Shown here piece after piece: positions 20,587-31,690 of a stretch of DNA of 64,000 nucleotides. A program made the position numbers and the translations under genes. The stretch spans positions 859,755 to 923,754 of the forward strand of contig LNGK01000003.1 in the NCBI GenBank assembly GCA_001510575.1, written 5' to 3'. The DNA is from Knoxdaviesia capensis (Eukaryota; Ascomycota; Sordariomycetes; Microascales; Gondwanamycetaceae). Each line of letters starts with the position of its first letter. Positions within the stretch are counted from its first letter, which is position 1. The notes under the pieces were generated by a model, which made no database searches, had not been told where the DNA came from, and was given only the letters and a program-made list of their open reading frames with translations.

Positions 20587-21719
20587 TTAGTTCTTATCTT
20601 GCTTCCCCTTACCCAACACCGCCGCCAGCAACTCGACCGCACCTGGGATGTTGTTCGTGATGATGATGACCAAAGCGGTGATCACCACCACAGCCGTGAA
20701 CAACATCCAGCCCAACGTCAGGCCACGCATCCACCAGTCCGGAAGGCGATACTGGGTACGCACTTCGCCCCTGGTGACAAACAAAAGGAATCTAGGTTAG
20801 CTGGCCATCTTGATATCAGAGAGATGCTGGAGATGAAGGGAGCGAGATGGAGGGAGAGAGATATGGGGAGAGGATAGTTGGCTTACAGAAATGTCCGAAC
20901 CACCCTAAGTTCGGATTTTTCATTGCTGGTTTGGACGATGCGGCATTCGATGTCCGTTTCTTTGGCCGAGGGCGGGGGCGGATTCGGGGCGATGGACTGC
21001 AGCTGTTGCTTCCGGGTCTCAATCGCCAGAGCCTGAAGCTCCTCCTCGGCCTTGATCTTGCGGTCCAGGGCCGCCAACCTCTTGTCGTGCTCCTCCTTCC
21101 AAGTCTCTTCCTCGGCCTTGATCTTGCGGTCCAGGGCCGCCAACCTCTTGTCGTGCTCCTCCTTCCAAGTCTCTTCCTCGGCCTTGATCTTGCGGTCCAG
21201 AGCCGCCATCCTCTTGTCGTGCTCCTCCTTCCAAGTCTCCTCATTAGCCTTTGCCTTGGCGGCAAATCTCTGCTCCATTTCCTCCATCTCTCGGTCATGC
21301 TGCTTTGCGAACGCCTGGGAATTCGCCTTCAATTCCGCCATACGCTGGCGATGCGCATCGTCTTGGTTCGCCATGCGCTTGCGGTGCCCGTCGTCTTGGT
21401 CCGCCATGCGCTTGCGGTGCCCGTCGTCTTGGTCCGCCATCCTTTTGTCGTGCGCCTTGCCCATGTCAGACAGCACCTGGAGATGCTGTTCATGGTCGTC
21501 GGCGATTTTGCGGTCGATTCTCTCGATGATTTTCGGAACCACCGCCCCGTCGTACTCTCGGAAGAGCGACAAGATCGTGGCTACTTGACTATGGTCGATC
21601 GTGATGAGTCCAGGTTCAGGAACGCCCGGCTCTGCCACGTCGGCCTCCACTGTCTCTTCCGACTGTAGGTTTTCAGACTTGGTTAGTAGCTGCTGATACA
21701 AATCGATATCCGCCAACAT
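20587..21719 (-). CDS. Hendecad coiled-coil protein with C-terminal membrane anchor
   Basis: No family recognised. Exons 21719-20887 and 20770-20587 join in frame to 338 residues. An acidic N-terminus precedes a long charged coiled coil (about 65-245). Inside it an 11-residue unit RMADQDDGHRK repeats about three times (93-127). A 22-residue unit ETWKEEHDKRLAALDRKIKA-type then repeats three times (160-225), so the period is 11 and its multiple, as in hendecad coils. A Pro-rich hinge follows. Exon 2 encodes one membrane helix (LTLGWMLFTAVVVITALVII) and a short basic tail, as in single-pass or tail-anchored proteins. An alternative start exists: ATG at 21724 followed at once by GTATGT, with a TACTAAC branch and CTACAG acceptor, giving M then SEETVE. 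A further 5' exon at 22176-21934 is also frame-compatible. Confidence 0.7.
21051..21248 (-). repeat. 66-bp in-frame tandem repeat, three copies
   Basis: Copies begin at about 21051, 21117 and 21183. The first two are nearly identical and the third differs at a few bases. They encode the 22-residue coiled-coil unit, and such arrays commonly change copy number between strains. Confidence 0.9.
21366..21440 (-). repeat. 33-bp in-frame tandem repeat
   Basis: Just over two near-identical 33-base units encode the 11-residue RMADQDDGHRK unit of the same coiled-coil protein. Confidence 0.8.
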
Positions 21720-21933
21720 ACCATCTTTTTAAATTTGGTTGGTTGGTTGAAAGAAGAGGTTCAATGGTGATGGGAAACGAGGCAAAGAGGAGTAGATGAG
21801 TTGGCAGAGGAATGAGGAATGAGGAGTGAGGGAAGAAAGATCAGTTGAGTGAAAAGGGGAAAAGATGGTTAAAGAAGGAGAGAGAGAGAGAGAGACTGAA
21901 GGTATATCGAAAAGAAGGAATAGGTCTACGAAC

Positions 21934-22176
21934 CTGCGAACTGCATTTTTTTGCTGCCTGCTTTTGTGTCTTGCTCTTTGTGGCTTCTGTTCGTTTCTGG
22001 CAGGAACGTTTAGGGCTTGCAGGAGATGATCGTGTGGTTTGCTCCTTCCTCGTTTGAGGCTCGGTCTGGCCCGGTGAGCCTTCTATATCAAGATCCTGAC
22101 TATCATGATGGTTTATGATTACGATATCATCGATCTCATCAGGCAGTGATGACAGTTCCTTCTGAGAAGTGTCCAT
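21934..22176 (-). CDS. Possible 5' exon or small acidic/basic protein
   Basis: An ATG at 22176 opens 81 codons with an acidic first half (SLPDEIDDIVII) and a Lys/Arg/Ser-rich second half, ending at a CAG followed by GTTCGT, a usable donor. Spliced to the acceptor CTACAG at about 21662 it would continue in frame into the coiled-coil protein. Against this, a TATATAAG element lies only about 15-25 bases before the ATG, and the stretch 21720-21900 is CT-rich like a promoter of its own. No homology recognised. Confidence 0.3.
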
Positions 22177-22189
22177 GGCTAGAGAGCAC

Positions 22190-22200
22190 TTATATATAAG
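22190..22200 (-). promoter_or_regulatory. TATA element upstream of the coiled-coil locus
   Basis: CTTATATATAAG reads the same on both strands and lies just before the ATG at 22176 on the minus strand. Given usual fungal spacing, transcription would start inside the small frame 21934-22176. Confidence 0.35.
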
Positions 22201-23414
22201 AGAATCTCTATCGAAAAGATAATAAATATTAAGATTTTAAAAAAAAGGAAAAAGTGAAAGAAGAAAAGAAGAAAAGAGGGAAAGAAGATAATCAACTTAT
22301 CTAAATAAGCGTAGTATAGTTATGCCCTCCTCTTTTAGCTGCATCTGGTATAAGCTACCTTCTTCTTCGTGACTTTTTGTCCTGACACATATATCACTTC
22401 TGGACTGACTCCTTAGTAGAAGCCTCTTTCTCTTACTCTCTAACCATTCATATTGGTAATATCAGGGTCATTATCATGCTCTCAAGTGTGAGTATTAGTA
22501 GTGATAGTAGGCAGAGGAGGTCAGACTCCTTTGTGACCGTATATGTGAGTTAATATCATGAGATATTAATCCGACTATATATTCCCCTCTCCTTAATGAA
22601 TAGAGCTTTATTTAAACTAATAATAACATGTAACAATGAGCAGAAAGGAAATCCTCTGAAGGAGGCTATTACTCCTAAGAGAGTTTTGTGGACAAAGCTT
22701 TTCCTTTGTTCACAGTATAGATAAACTATTTCGGAATATAATAAGTGAATATCATCACAAAGAATAAGGAATGCCCTTCCCGACAAAGATCCCATTATGT
22801 CTCCTTTACCTAGCTAACTCTCTTATCGACAAAGGATACCACCACTAAAGAGCATAATACCCTTCTTTGTTTCACCAAGAATATTATCATAATTGGTTAA
22901 GAACTAAGCCTTCCAAAGAGATTCCATTGTGTCTTCTTTGTAACACTGAACAATTGACTCTCTGGTCGACTAAGGAGAACACCAACAAAGAGTCAAATGG
23001 ACTTCTTTGTGTTTCACCTAGCCTTAGAGAATGACTCTGTAGCTGTAGTAGTATAAAGACATGAGGTTATCCACCCTCTCTTGGACCTGGAAATGCTTCT
23101 GATATTCACCTTCTTCGGTATTCCACCACATACTCCCACCTTCAAACCAACCACTACCACTCCATACTACTACTCCCACTTCCACTTCCACTTCCTCCTG
23201 CTCCTCTGATATCCGCTACTCGCATCACTAATACCACCTCTGCTCAACCACTATCACCACTACTATACCCATCCACTATCACTACCACTATATAGACCAC
23301 TCCTGCCACTTCTATCGCCAATAACCACTCCTCTCACGTCAAAGACCTCTTCATTCCATCTCCACCACTACTAACAACCACACACTAAGGTACTGCAACT
23401 AGCACATTTTCAAC
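22201..23414. other. AT-rich intergenic core of accessory island
   Basis: No gene seen. It is strongly AT-rich to about 23060, then a C/A/T-rich tract of CCACTAC- and ACTTCC-type low complexity (about 23100-23390) leads to the kinase start. Within it, about 22784-22878 and 22924-23018 are two diverged copies of one segment, about 140 bases apart. Confidence 0.6.
22784..23018. repeat. Diverged direct duplication, about 140-base offset
   Basis: The phrases CTCTCTTATCGACAAAGGA (22818) and CTCTCTGGTCGACTAAGGA (22958) recur with matching flanks, including CACCACTAAAGAG versus CACCAACAAAGAG and a TTCTTTGTTTCACC end. Both copies lie in AT-rich DNA. Confidence 0.6.
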
Positions 23415-25061
23415 ATGGCCGAAACTTCAGATGTGAAGGCGTCGGATCGCATGATCTGTCTCGCTGCAGCCCTGACGGCTCTAGACCTCGACCCCAGCCT
23501 CGCTTCACCTCCAAGGGCTAACAAGGCTTGGGACTATGACTTCAACACAGGCGATGTCCAAAACCTCAGTTTCGGCTCTAATTCTGACTTGAAAACTGAC
23601 TCTGCCGATGTCATGCTTATAGATTCCGGCGCCGACGTGGGCAAGCGCTCGCCCATGAAACCTGACATAGACCCCAGACTGCTCATCTCGCTGGTCCCGG
23701 CCGGCCCGTCCAAGACATCGGTGCTCGAGAACCCGTACAACCAGCCGTACGTGTCCAAAGAGGTGGTCGGCTACCGCGCCGGCAGCTATGTCACCGAGAC
23801 CGGCCTGAGCTTCGTCAACCTGCACCTGGAACACAACATGTTCTTCCTGATCATCGACAACAGGGGCCGCGTTGTCACCAACAACCGCAGGCCGGGCCGC
23901 AGGCACTTCCAGTGCGCCTTCCGGTTCGTTCCGGAATCCGGCGCCATCCTCATCTTCGATCTGGCCGGCACCACCAATCTCGTCGGCGGTACTCACATCA
24001 GCTTCCCCCGTCCCGGGAAGGGGGCGCACGTGCTGATCCACCCAGACTTCAACATGTCGTTCGGGTTCCGCAGCCTACACAAAAAGCAGATCCAGTTTCA
24101 CATTGTCTGGCATAAAGCGTCTGATTGCTTCCCCTTCAACCTCAAATACACGCCCAGCATGCTAACAAATGTCAAGGAGAAACTCTATGAGCCAACTCGC
24201 TATCTGAAAGGCGAGCAGATTGGCGAGGGTGGATTCGGCTCCGTCTATAGAGCGCGCCACGTCTATAACGGCTTCGATTTTGTCATCAAAGAAAGCGTCG
24301 TTCCCTCAAAAGGGTACCGCGAAGCTCTGAAAACAGAGGCTAAGTTGCTAGAAGATCTCTCACATGTAAGTATCTAACCCCCCTCCCCCAGAAGATTCCC
24401 TATCGACCCTACGTTTCTGATGAACTGGAGAAAGAGAATATACTAACCTGATTCCTGTTTCATCGTTTAGCCGCATATTATCAAGTTTCTAGGATACGAC
24501 GAGTCCGACATTAACTACCCAAAGCTCTTCATGTCCTTGGCCGAGAACGACCTCTCCTGGATCATAGGAACCGAGTTGTTCACACCTCCCAGATACAATG
24601 CCACCGACAAGCTACTGCTGGTAAGTATGTTGCGGGCGCTGAAGCATATCCACAGCCATGACATTGTACACCGTGACGTCAAGCCCGCGAACATCCTGTA
24701 CAGTCGCAGCCGCAGCGACCCGGCCGTGCTCCGGTTCGTGCTGACGGATTTCGGCGGCGCCCGCAAGGCCGGCACGAACGATGACCTGGTTGGCACCACC
24801 CCCCAGTACCGCGACCCGGAATGCAACATGCCCGGGCGTGTGGTCAGCACGATGGATGACATCTGGTCGCTATTCCTCACAATGTGCCAGGTCCGCCGTA
24901 TTCCGCTTAGAGAGGCAGCTTCGGCGTGCATGGGCGAAACCTCCGATGAAGACAAAGCGCGTCTGGGAGATATCCTCCCGATGGGGCAGCGTAGAGTCAA
25001 GCACCGCGCCTCTGCTCAGAGGATGCTAATCGAACTCAAGGACGAGCTGGAGGAGCAATAA
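23415..25061 (+). CDS. Serine/threonine protein kinase with novel N-terminus
   Basis: Exons 23415-24365 and 24471-25061 join to 513 residues. The kinase domain is complete: glycine loop GEGGFGSVY (270-278), VIK lysine K292, HRDVKPANIL (384-393) and DFG at 410-412, followed by GTTPQYRDPE in the activation segment. About 250 residues precede it. Residues 110-235 are beta-rich and hydrophobic and could be a diverged FHA-like or other sensor fold, but no FHA signature is clear. Protein kinases phosphorylate Ser/Thr; the partner is unknown. It sits in an AT-rich island beside the coiled-coil membrane protein, between conserved ESCRT and prefoldin genes. The 5' flank is a long C/A/T simple-sequence tract. 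Confidence 0.88.
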
Positions 25062-25354
25062 CATCGTCGAAACACGGCCTGGTGGGTTGTGGCCGCAATC
25101 GGTGGCTCAGGGGTGTGTGTTGCTCACGGGGAAAGACAGGGAAGGACCTTGTGTAGATTGAGGTGCCTCAAGGCTTGTAGTGTAGATGATCAAAGATCGA
25201 GTGCGTTGCACGAAAGCGGTAATAAGCTAGGAGTAAGTTATCTCACCAATAGACATAAGAGTTGTAACCATTCAAAAGTGCACGATGACCGTTGATGTTG
25301 CATGTGTGTGTATCGTGATGATGACGACTGTGACCCGCAAGGAGGTTGCGATTT
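25062..25354. other. Short convergent intergenic stretch
   Basis: 3' flanks of the kinase and prefoldin genes. No gene seen. Confidence 0.5.
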
Positions 25355-25937
25355 CTATTCACTGGCGGCGGCTTCTTTCATCTGGGCTGACATGGCTTGC
25401 GCTCCGGCCTGGATCTGGATAATCTCGGACCTTGCCGTGTCTATCTTGGTTTGAATATCCTTGATCTGTCCATCAACTCTCGACCTAGACATCCCACACC
25501 GTTAGCTGCCTGGAGGACACCATAGAACGACCAGGTACTTACAGCTCTCCGTTGATAAAGTCCAGACGGCCCTTCACGGTGCTCTCGGCTTCGATCTTCT
25601 CCTGTTTTAGCAGGACCGGGCCAACCAGCTTGTAGATGGTGTTGGACTCTTTCAGGTTGTCGAACTCCTGAGATTTAGGGTTAAGTTAGATGGGCGGTTC
25701 TTCGAAACCATTCATACCACATATACAGAGGCCATGCTAACCTTCTTCACTGTCTCGTTCTCTTGTCTTTGGCTGTCCAGCTTCTGCCGCGACAGAATGG
25801 CCACTTGCAGATCTTTATAGAGACACCAGGTTAGCCACCAGCAAAATCCAACGCGGCTAAAGGGGGCCAAGTCTACCTTGTTGGTACTTCTGATACTCGT
25901 CAGAGAGCGATTGCAGTTTCGCCTGAAGGTGTTCCAT
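25355..25937 (-). CDS. yke2: Prefoldin subunit 6 (Yke2-type)
   Basis: Four short exons, 25937-25877, 25812-25742, 25667-25543 and 25484-25355, join to 128 residues, the usual length for this beta-type prefoldin subunit. The N-terminal helix (MEHLQAKLQSLSDEYQKYQ) and C-terminal helix flank a beta-hairpin core with IYKLVGPVLLKQE and GRLDFINGEL, which match subunit 6. Prefoldin is a cytosolic hexamer that hands nascent actin and tubulin to the CCT chaperonin. Introns are 53-74 bases with clear branch points. The gene diverges from VPS4 across about 890 bases. Confidence 0.92.
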
Positions 25938-26828
25938 GATGTTCCAGCTGGTTTGGTCGGTATATATGTGAAGCACGGAAGTGGGCAGAAGTCAAAAGAA
26001 GGTTTTGGTTGGTGTTGGGGAAACCGCGAAAATCAGCACCCCGCTATAGCAATGTCTGGATTGCAGCAAACGGGGGTTCCTGAGGCGGCAAAAACCCTAG
26101 TGGTGGACGGGCCTGAAGCAGGAAAAAACCGCCGTACCGCCAAACGCCGGGACCAGGCTAGGCTGCAGAAGACCGGGGATTTTGCAGTGAAGTAAATCAG
26201 TAAATTCGGATAAAATCTAGAAAAGTCCAGGAATCATATATTTCACTTTCAACTCCATCTGCTCGCAATAACACATCCCAGCAACAGTCGTCATCACATA
26301 TGCACGCTGTAATATGCACTTAGGCGTGGTATGCACCTGTCGGGGTTTAGGCCAACCCATGAATCGGCACGTGAGAAAGCATGATTTGCACGCCAAAAGT
26401 GTATTGGCACATGGAGATATACCCTTTCTGGAAGGAGGGGCAGTCTCGTTTTGGTGAGTGCCTGGTGCCGATTCGTTCAGCCCAGCCCAGACGTCGTACT
26501 TGCACCAGCAAATCTGCAAAGTCGATTTTGGGAGATATCGTCATCATCCTTCACTTCTTCCATCCTCGCTTTTCTCTTCCTCGTTTCTTCTGCATCTTCA
26601 GCTGTGTTGTTGCGGCTTATTTGGCGTTTCCCCTCTATATTCTACTGTCTCTTGTTCCTCTTGTTCCTCTCCTCCGGCTGTCTATAACCCCGACGCTCCG
26701 ATTTCCTTCAATTCTCGACCTCCCCATCCCCCCTCCCCGGCCCGCCCTTTTTTCTCCTCCCGCCGACTCCGCGTCCCACCCCGGGCACCCAGACCAGTGT
26801 TTCCGCAAACGCCCGCCCCGCCGCAGTC
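25938..26828. other. Divergent promoter region, prefoldin 6 and VPS4
   Basis: Shared upstream DNA of two divergent genes. The last 270 bases before VPS4 are C/T-rich. No coding gene seen. Confidence 0.55.
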
Positions 26829-28303
26829 ATGTCCGGCATAACCGACTTCATTGGCCGTGCCATCGAGACGGTCAAGGGCGCCATCGAGGCCGATAACGCC
26901 AAGGAGTACGAAAAGGCCTTCCAGCTGTACACCAAGTCGCTGGAGCTGTTCGTGCTGGCGGTAAAATGGGAGAAGAACCCCAAGAGCAAGGAGATGATCC
27001 GCCAGAAGACCGCCGAATACATGGACCGCGCCGAGAAGCTCAAGACGTACCTGGCGGAGGCCGAGGCCAAAAAGAACGGGAAGCCCACTGCCATGGGCGT
27101 CGGCGATACCGGGAAGGGCAAGGCCGACGGCGGCGGCATCGACGAGGACAGCAAGAAGCTGCGGAACGCCCTCAGCGGCGCCATTCTCCAAGAACGGCCA
27201 AACGTGCGGTGGGACGACATCGCCGGTCTGGAGGCTGCGAAGGAGACGCTGAAGGAGGCTGTGGTGTTGCCAATCAAGTTCCCCAGCTTGTTCCAGGGCA
27301 AACGCCAGGCGTGGAAGGGTATTCTGCTGTACGGACCCCCCGGTACCGGAAAGAGTTACCTAGCCAAGGCCGTGGCCACCGAGGCAAACAGTACATTCTT
27401 CAGTGTCAGCAGTTCCGACCTGGTCAGCAAGTGGATGGGAGAGTCTGAACGGTAAGATTGCCCCTTGTCTGTTGTTGTCGCATGACGCCCTCCTTGCTAA
27501 CCACTCTCGCACACCTACCTCCCCCACCGCAGATTAGTCAAGATCCTCTTCAACATGGCCCGCGAAAACCGGCCATCAGTCATCTTCATCGACGAAATCG
27601 ACGCGCTATGCGGTCCGCGCGGCGAAGGCGAGTCGGAAGCGTCGCGCCGTATCAAGACCGAGATCCTGGTGCAGATGGACGGAGTCGGCAACGACAGCAA
27701 GGGCATCCTGGTTCTCGGCGCAACGAACATCCCGTGGCAGCTCGACGCCGCCATCCGCCGCCGCTTCCAGCGCCGTGTGCACATTGGTCTGCCGGACTCC
27801 AACGGCCGCGCCCGCATGTTCAAGCTGGCGGTCGGCGACACCGAGACGACTCTGCAGGCGAACGACTTCCACACGCTGGCGGAGTTGAGCGAAGGGTTCT
27901 CCGGTAGTGATATCGCCAACGTTGTGCAGAGCGCGTTGATGCGGCCGGTGCGGAAGATTCTGCAAGCTACACACTTCAAAGAAGTGAGTTTCTCCTCTGC
28001 GTTCTCGCCATATTCCCCCAGTTTTTACATACACATATTCCTACGAAATTCACTAACACACTCCCCTCTCTGCTCATACAGGTCATGGTCGACGGTGCCC
28101 GGAAAGTAACGCCGTGCTCGCCCGGCGACCCGGAGGCCAAGGAAATGACATACGCCGACGTCGAGTCGGACGAGCTGTTAGCACCACACGTCGACCTCAA
28201 GGACTTCAAGCTGGCGTTGAAGGACTCGCATCCGACGGTGTCGGGTGACGACGTCAAGAAACAGGTGGACTGGACAAATGAATTTGGAAGCGAAGGCGCA
28301 TGA
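26829..28303 (+). CDS. vps4: Vps4 AAA ATPase (ESCRT-III disassembly)
   Basis: Exons 26829-27451, 27533-27983 and 28082-28303 join to 431 residues. An N-terminal MIT domain (about 3-77) binds ESCRT-III tails, and a Gly/Lys linker follows. The AAA domain shows Walker A GPPGTGKS (169-176), Walker B VIFIDEID with E229, and the arginine-finger region RRRFQRR. The C-terminal part carries the Vps4 beta-domain and terminal helix (VSGDDVKKQVDWTNEFG). The enzyme pulls apart ESCRT-III filaments on endosomes and at other membrane scission sites. An AMSH-type deubiquitinase lies 6.7 kb upstream. Confidence 0.97.
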
Positions 28304-28976
28304 TCAGGGGTGTTGTTGTCATTTTTTCGTTTGTAGTTTCTTTGGTATCCTTTCTTCGTTCGTCCTTCGTCTTGCTGTGTTTTCTTGGGTTCCTTTTTTT
28401 TAAACTGTACGGCTTCGTGTTTCTTCGGTTTGATCTGTCTCGTGTTGCTAGCCCATGATACTACCTAGGTAAATGAACATATTCCACACTATATAGACTG
28501 CATCCGAACTGGAAGAGCGTGATAGATGTTCGCTGAGGAGGATTACAGATTGTTATGCACTCGTGACAGTACTTTAGGAAGCAAACGCAACTCAAAAAGG
28601 CAAGCTTGCAAAACACATATGAACAGGAACCAGCACTCAATGAACTACTCAACAGAACGGCAAGAAAACGAAGAAGAAAAGAAACACAGAATTCAACCCA
28701 CTTTTGCCCAGAACTCCAGAACCCGAAGAGACACCCAGTCCCACCAGCAGCATTCCGACAACATTTGAACAGCTATGATGAGAAGAGGCAAACAAACAAG
28801 AAAAGAAAGATGAGACGATGCATGCGCAGAATGAAAAGAACAGCAAGGATGGATGTGATGTGGGGGAGGGGGGAAATGAAGACCAACGATGACGGCGATG
28901 GACGAACAGACACAAGCGCGGAGAGAATACAGAAAGAGGGAAAGGGCCAGAGAACTACAAGCACCGGTCGGGCGCT
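28304..28976. other. Convergent intergenic stretch
   Basis: 3' flanks of VPS4 and NOP56. It is A-rich on the plus strand toward NOP56, and no gene is seen. Confidence 0.6.
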
Positions 28977-30678
28977 CTAGTTCTTGGACTTCTTCTTCTT
29001 CTTCTTCTCCTCGCCGTCGCCGTTCGCCAGCTCGTCGCCGCCAATGCTCTTCCGCTTCTTGTCCTTCTTGTCCTTCTTCTCCTTCTTGTCTTTCTTGTCC
29101 TTCTTCTCCTTCTTGGCCTCGCCGTTGGTGGCCGCGGTCTCGGTCGTCACCGGGGCGCCGGCGCTGTCCTCCAAATCCATCTCGTCGCCGTCAATCCGCA
29201 GCTCCTCGAGAACACCATCCTAAACAGAAACACAGCCGCAGTTAGCATATATATATATGTACGTAGAGCCATCTGATGGGTGAGTTGCAACATACCATGA
29301 CATCCGTGTTCTTGGACGGCTTCTTGCCCGTGGTGTAGAACTCCAGACGGTCCTCAACCTGCTTCTTGAGGGCCTCGCCGAACTTGGACGACGGGTCCTT
29401 GGTGAAGTTGTCTATCCGGCTGGCAATGCTGCACTTGTTGGCCAGGTAGCGCGAGATACGGCCCTTGTGGCGCGGGCCGGCCTTGCCGATGAAGCTGCTG
29501 TGGTACAGAATACCGTACTTGGGGGTGTTGCCCTTGGTCTTGAGCGCGCGGAACAGCGCCTTCTCGGCTCCGACAATCTGCAGCGTCGACGCAGGGTACT
29601 TGGCCAGGTTCATAAGCGAGCCGGCCTGCGAGATCAGCTTGGCAGCGACGTTGGTGCCGATCAGCACCTTCAGGTTGGGCGCCACCACGGCCATCTTCGA
29701 GTCGAGGTAGTTGGCGGTGAAGCGCCGCGCCTCGGCCTGCTGCACGACGGCCTGGGCGAACGACTGCACCATGTCGAGGTCGACCTTCGAGATGCTGGGG
29801 CCCATCGACGACTTGGCGGCGTCGATGATGGCCTGGGCCTTGGCCTCGTCGTCCTCGACGTACTTGGCAATGTCGTGCAGGCGGTCGTCGGTCAGCGTGG
29901 CCTTGTCGCCAATCTCAATGACCAGGCGCGCGTACGTCAGGTTGTCCGATACAATGTTGACCAGCTCCGGGAAGTGGTAGCCGTACCACTCGCGCACGCG
30001 CATGAAGAACTGGTTGACGCCCTTGTCCTGGAACTCGACGGTGGCGCTGGCCTGGATGACGTGGTTGTCGTGGCGGGTCGCGTTGAACTTGACCTTGGAC
30101 CGCGAGGCCGCGTGCGCCATCGCCCGCGCACCGTCGACCGCCTCGCCCTCGCGCAGGTCCTTCAGCAGCTTGTCTGAGAACTCGCGCAGCCCGCGGAACA
30201 GCTGGTCGACCGCCTCCGACGTGTCGACCGTCTCGCACTCGACGCCCGGGAACGTGTTCTTGATCGCATTGGCCACCACCTTGTCGGTCACGCCCACCAC
30301 AATCTTGCTCTTCTTGCCGCCGGTCGGCAGCGTCGCCTCCAGCACGGTCTTCAGGTAGTCGGGTAATGTGCCGTCCGAAATCTGCATGACGTTCTCAAAC
30401 GCCTGCACGTGGCCGCTATATAGGGAGAACAAGAAGAAAACTATTAGCCTCGCTGCAAGGACCACACACCAAAAACGGCACCTCCGCCACGGCGATCATG
30501 CATACTGGAACGGGCTGAAGTTCTCCAATTGGATCATCTTGCCGAACTTCGACAGATCCTGGAAGGCCGCCTGGTTTTCCTTGTTCCGCAAAGCGACGGT
30601 GTCGACCTGCTGGACGACCTTGAACAGGCCATATCCGAGCACCGAGTCGTAGAGGAGGTAATCGACTTTCATCGCCAT
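28977..30678 (-). CDS. nop56: Nucleolar protein Nop56 (box C/D snoRNP core)
   Basis: Exons 30678-30506, 30415-29296 and 29219-28977 join to 511 residues. The N-terminal NOP5NT domain begins MAMKVDYLLYDS. The coiled coil and Nop domain follow, with the highly conserved ALKTKGNTPKYGILYHSSFI and KGRISRYLANKCSIASRIDN. The last wording separates Nop56 from Nop58. The C-terminus is the usual Lys/Glu-Lys/Asp repeat tail. With Nop58, fibrillarin and Snu13 it guides 2'-O-methylation of rRNA in the nucleolus. The two introns are short (90 and 76 bases) and show no hosted snoRNA boxes that I can see. Confidence 0.96.
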
Positions 30679-31690
30679 TGTGAGCTGTAGTTCGCGGGTT
30701 CGTGTGTCGATTGTATCGGAGAGGGGGGGGAGGGGGTTTAAATCGAACAGTAAATTTGTGAAAATTATCACCGTTCAATTCATGGATACAAAATTTCACA
30801 ATCTTCGTCTGCTTGCAATTTTTTTTTCATCAACCACAGACTTTTGGCCCAGCCTCAATTATCAGGGTCTTATCGCCATGTGATACTGCACGTGGTCCTA
30901 CGAAATCTGGGAGAATATTTAAGTTCTTGTGGGCCACAAGTCTAGATGCAGCGACAAATGGGTCACAACTGTAGATACACCAGCGTTTACCTAACCCTAG
31001 CTTCAGGGTTTCTCCCCAGCTCAAAGCTCCGGGCCCAATCCAGCTTTCTTCACAATGACACCGCCTTCACAATTCCCGTCACCATGGCTGAACCCCTCCC
31101 TCCATCTATATTCTTTTGACTCGTAAATTGTCTCCGTCTACAGACATCTCTCCGATTCACCCGCCTTCCTGCGCCTTCCCCTTGCTTGACTCAGCTTATT
31201 CCGCCGTCCAGAAACGAATCAGTCTTCGCCAGCTTGGGTCCAGCTGGCACTGCCCCACGCCGCAGCTTGGAATCGTTTGCTGGGCCGGTCTTTTTTTGCA
31301 TGGGGCAGGAAATAAAGCTTATTGGGACTTCGCCTCTCTTCTCTTTCTCCCTCCACGGCTTTGCAGAATCATGGCTGTTGCCCCCCCTTGAAGTGGGCGC
31401 CAATCACGATTCGGAGGGGAACAACGACCAGCCTTGCGGGCCAAGACGGGAATCCGGGCGATGGTCTCTTTCTGACCGTCGCTGGGTACGTAAGTGGTTT
31501 TGGGCTTAGCATGTGAGGCCTCGTAGTCAACACGACTCAACGGCTATATAAAGGGAGCTAGAACGGAGTCGTTCGCGTCAATTGGTACCTGACGTCCTTT
31601 CTATTCTATTTCATCCATCTCTCAACTGTTCGACTCGAGAACTGCTATTTCTTTATCCCTTCATCGTCACCCACAGAAACCATCGTCATC
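30679..31690. other. Divergent promoter region, nop56 and chitinase
   Basis: No gene supported. It holds a CTAACCCTAG telobox-like motif near 30991 and a TATATAAA element at about 31545 for the chitinase gene. Confidence 0.5.
31545..31552 (+). promoter_or_regulatory. TATA box of GH18 chitinase gene
   Basis: TATATAAA stands about 140 bases before the start codon at 31691. Confidence 0.55.

Noticed and set aside
29467..30177. 236-codon plus-strand frame
   Set aside because: Antisense to NOP56, with biased composition and no domain.
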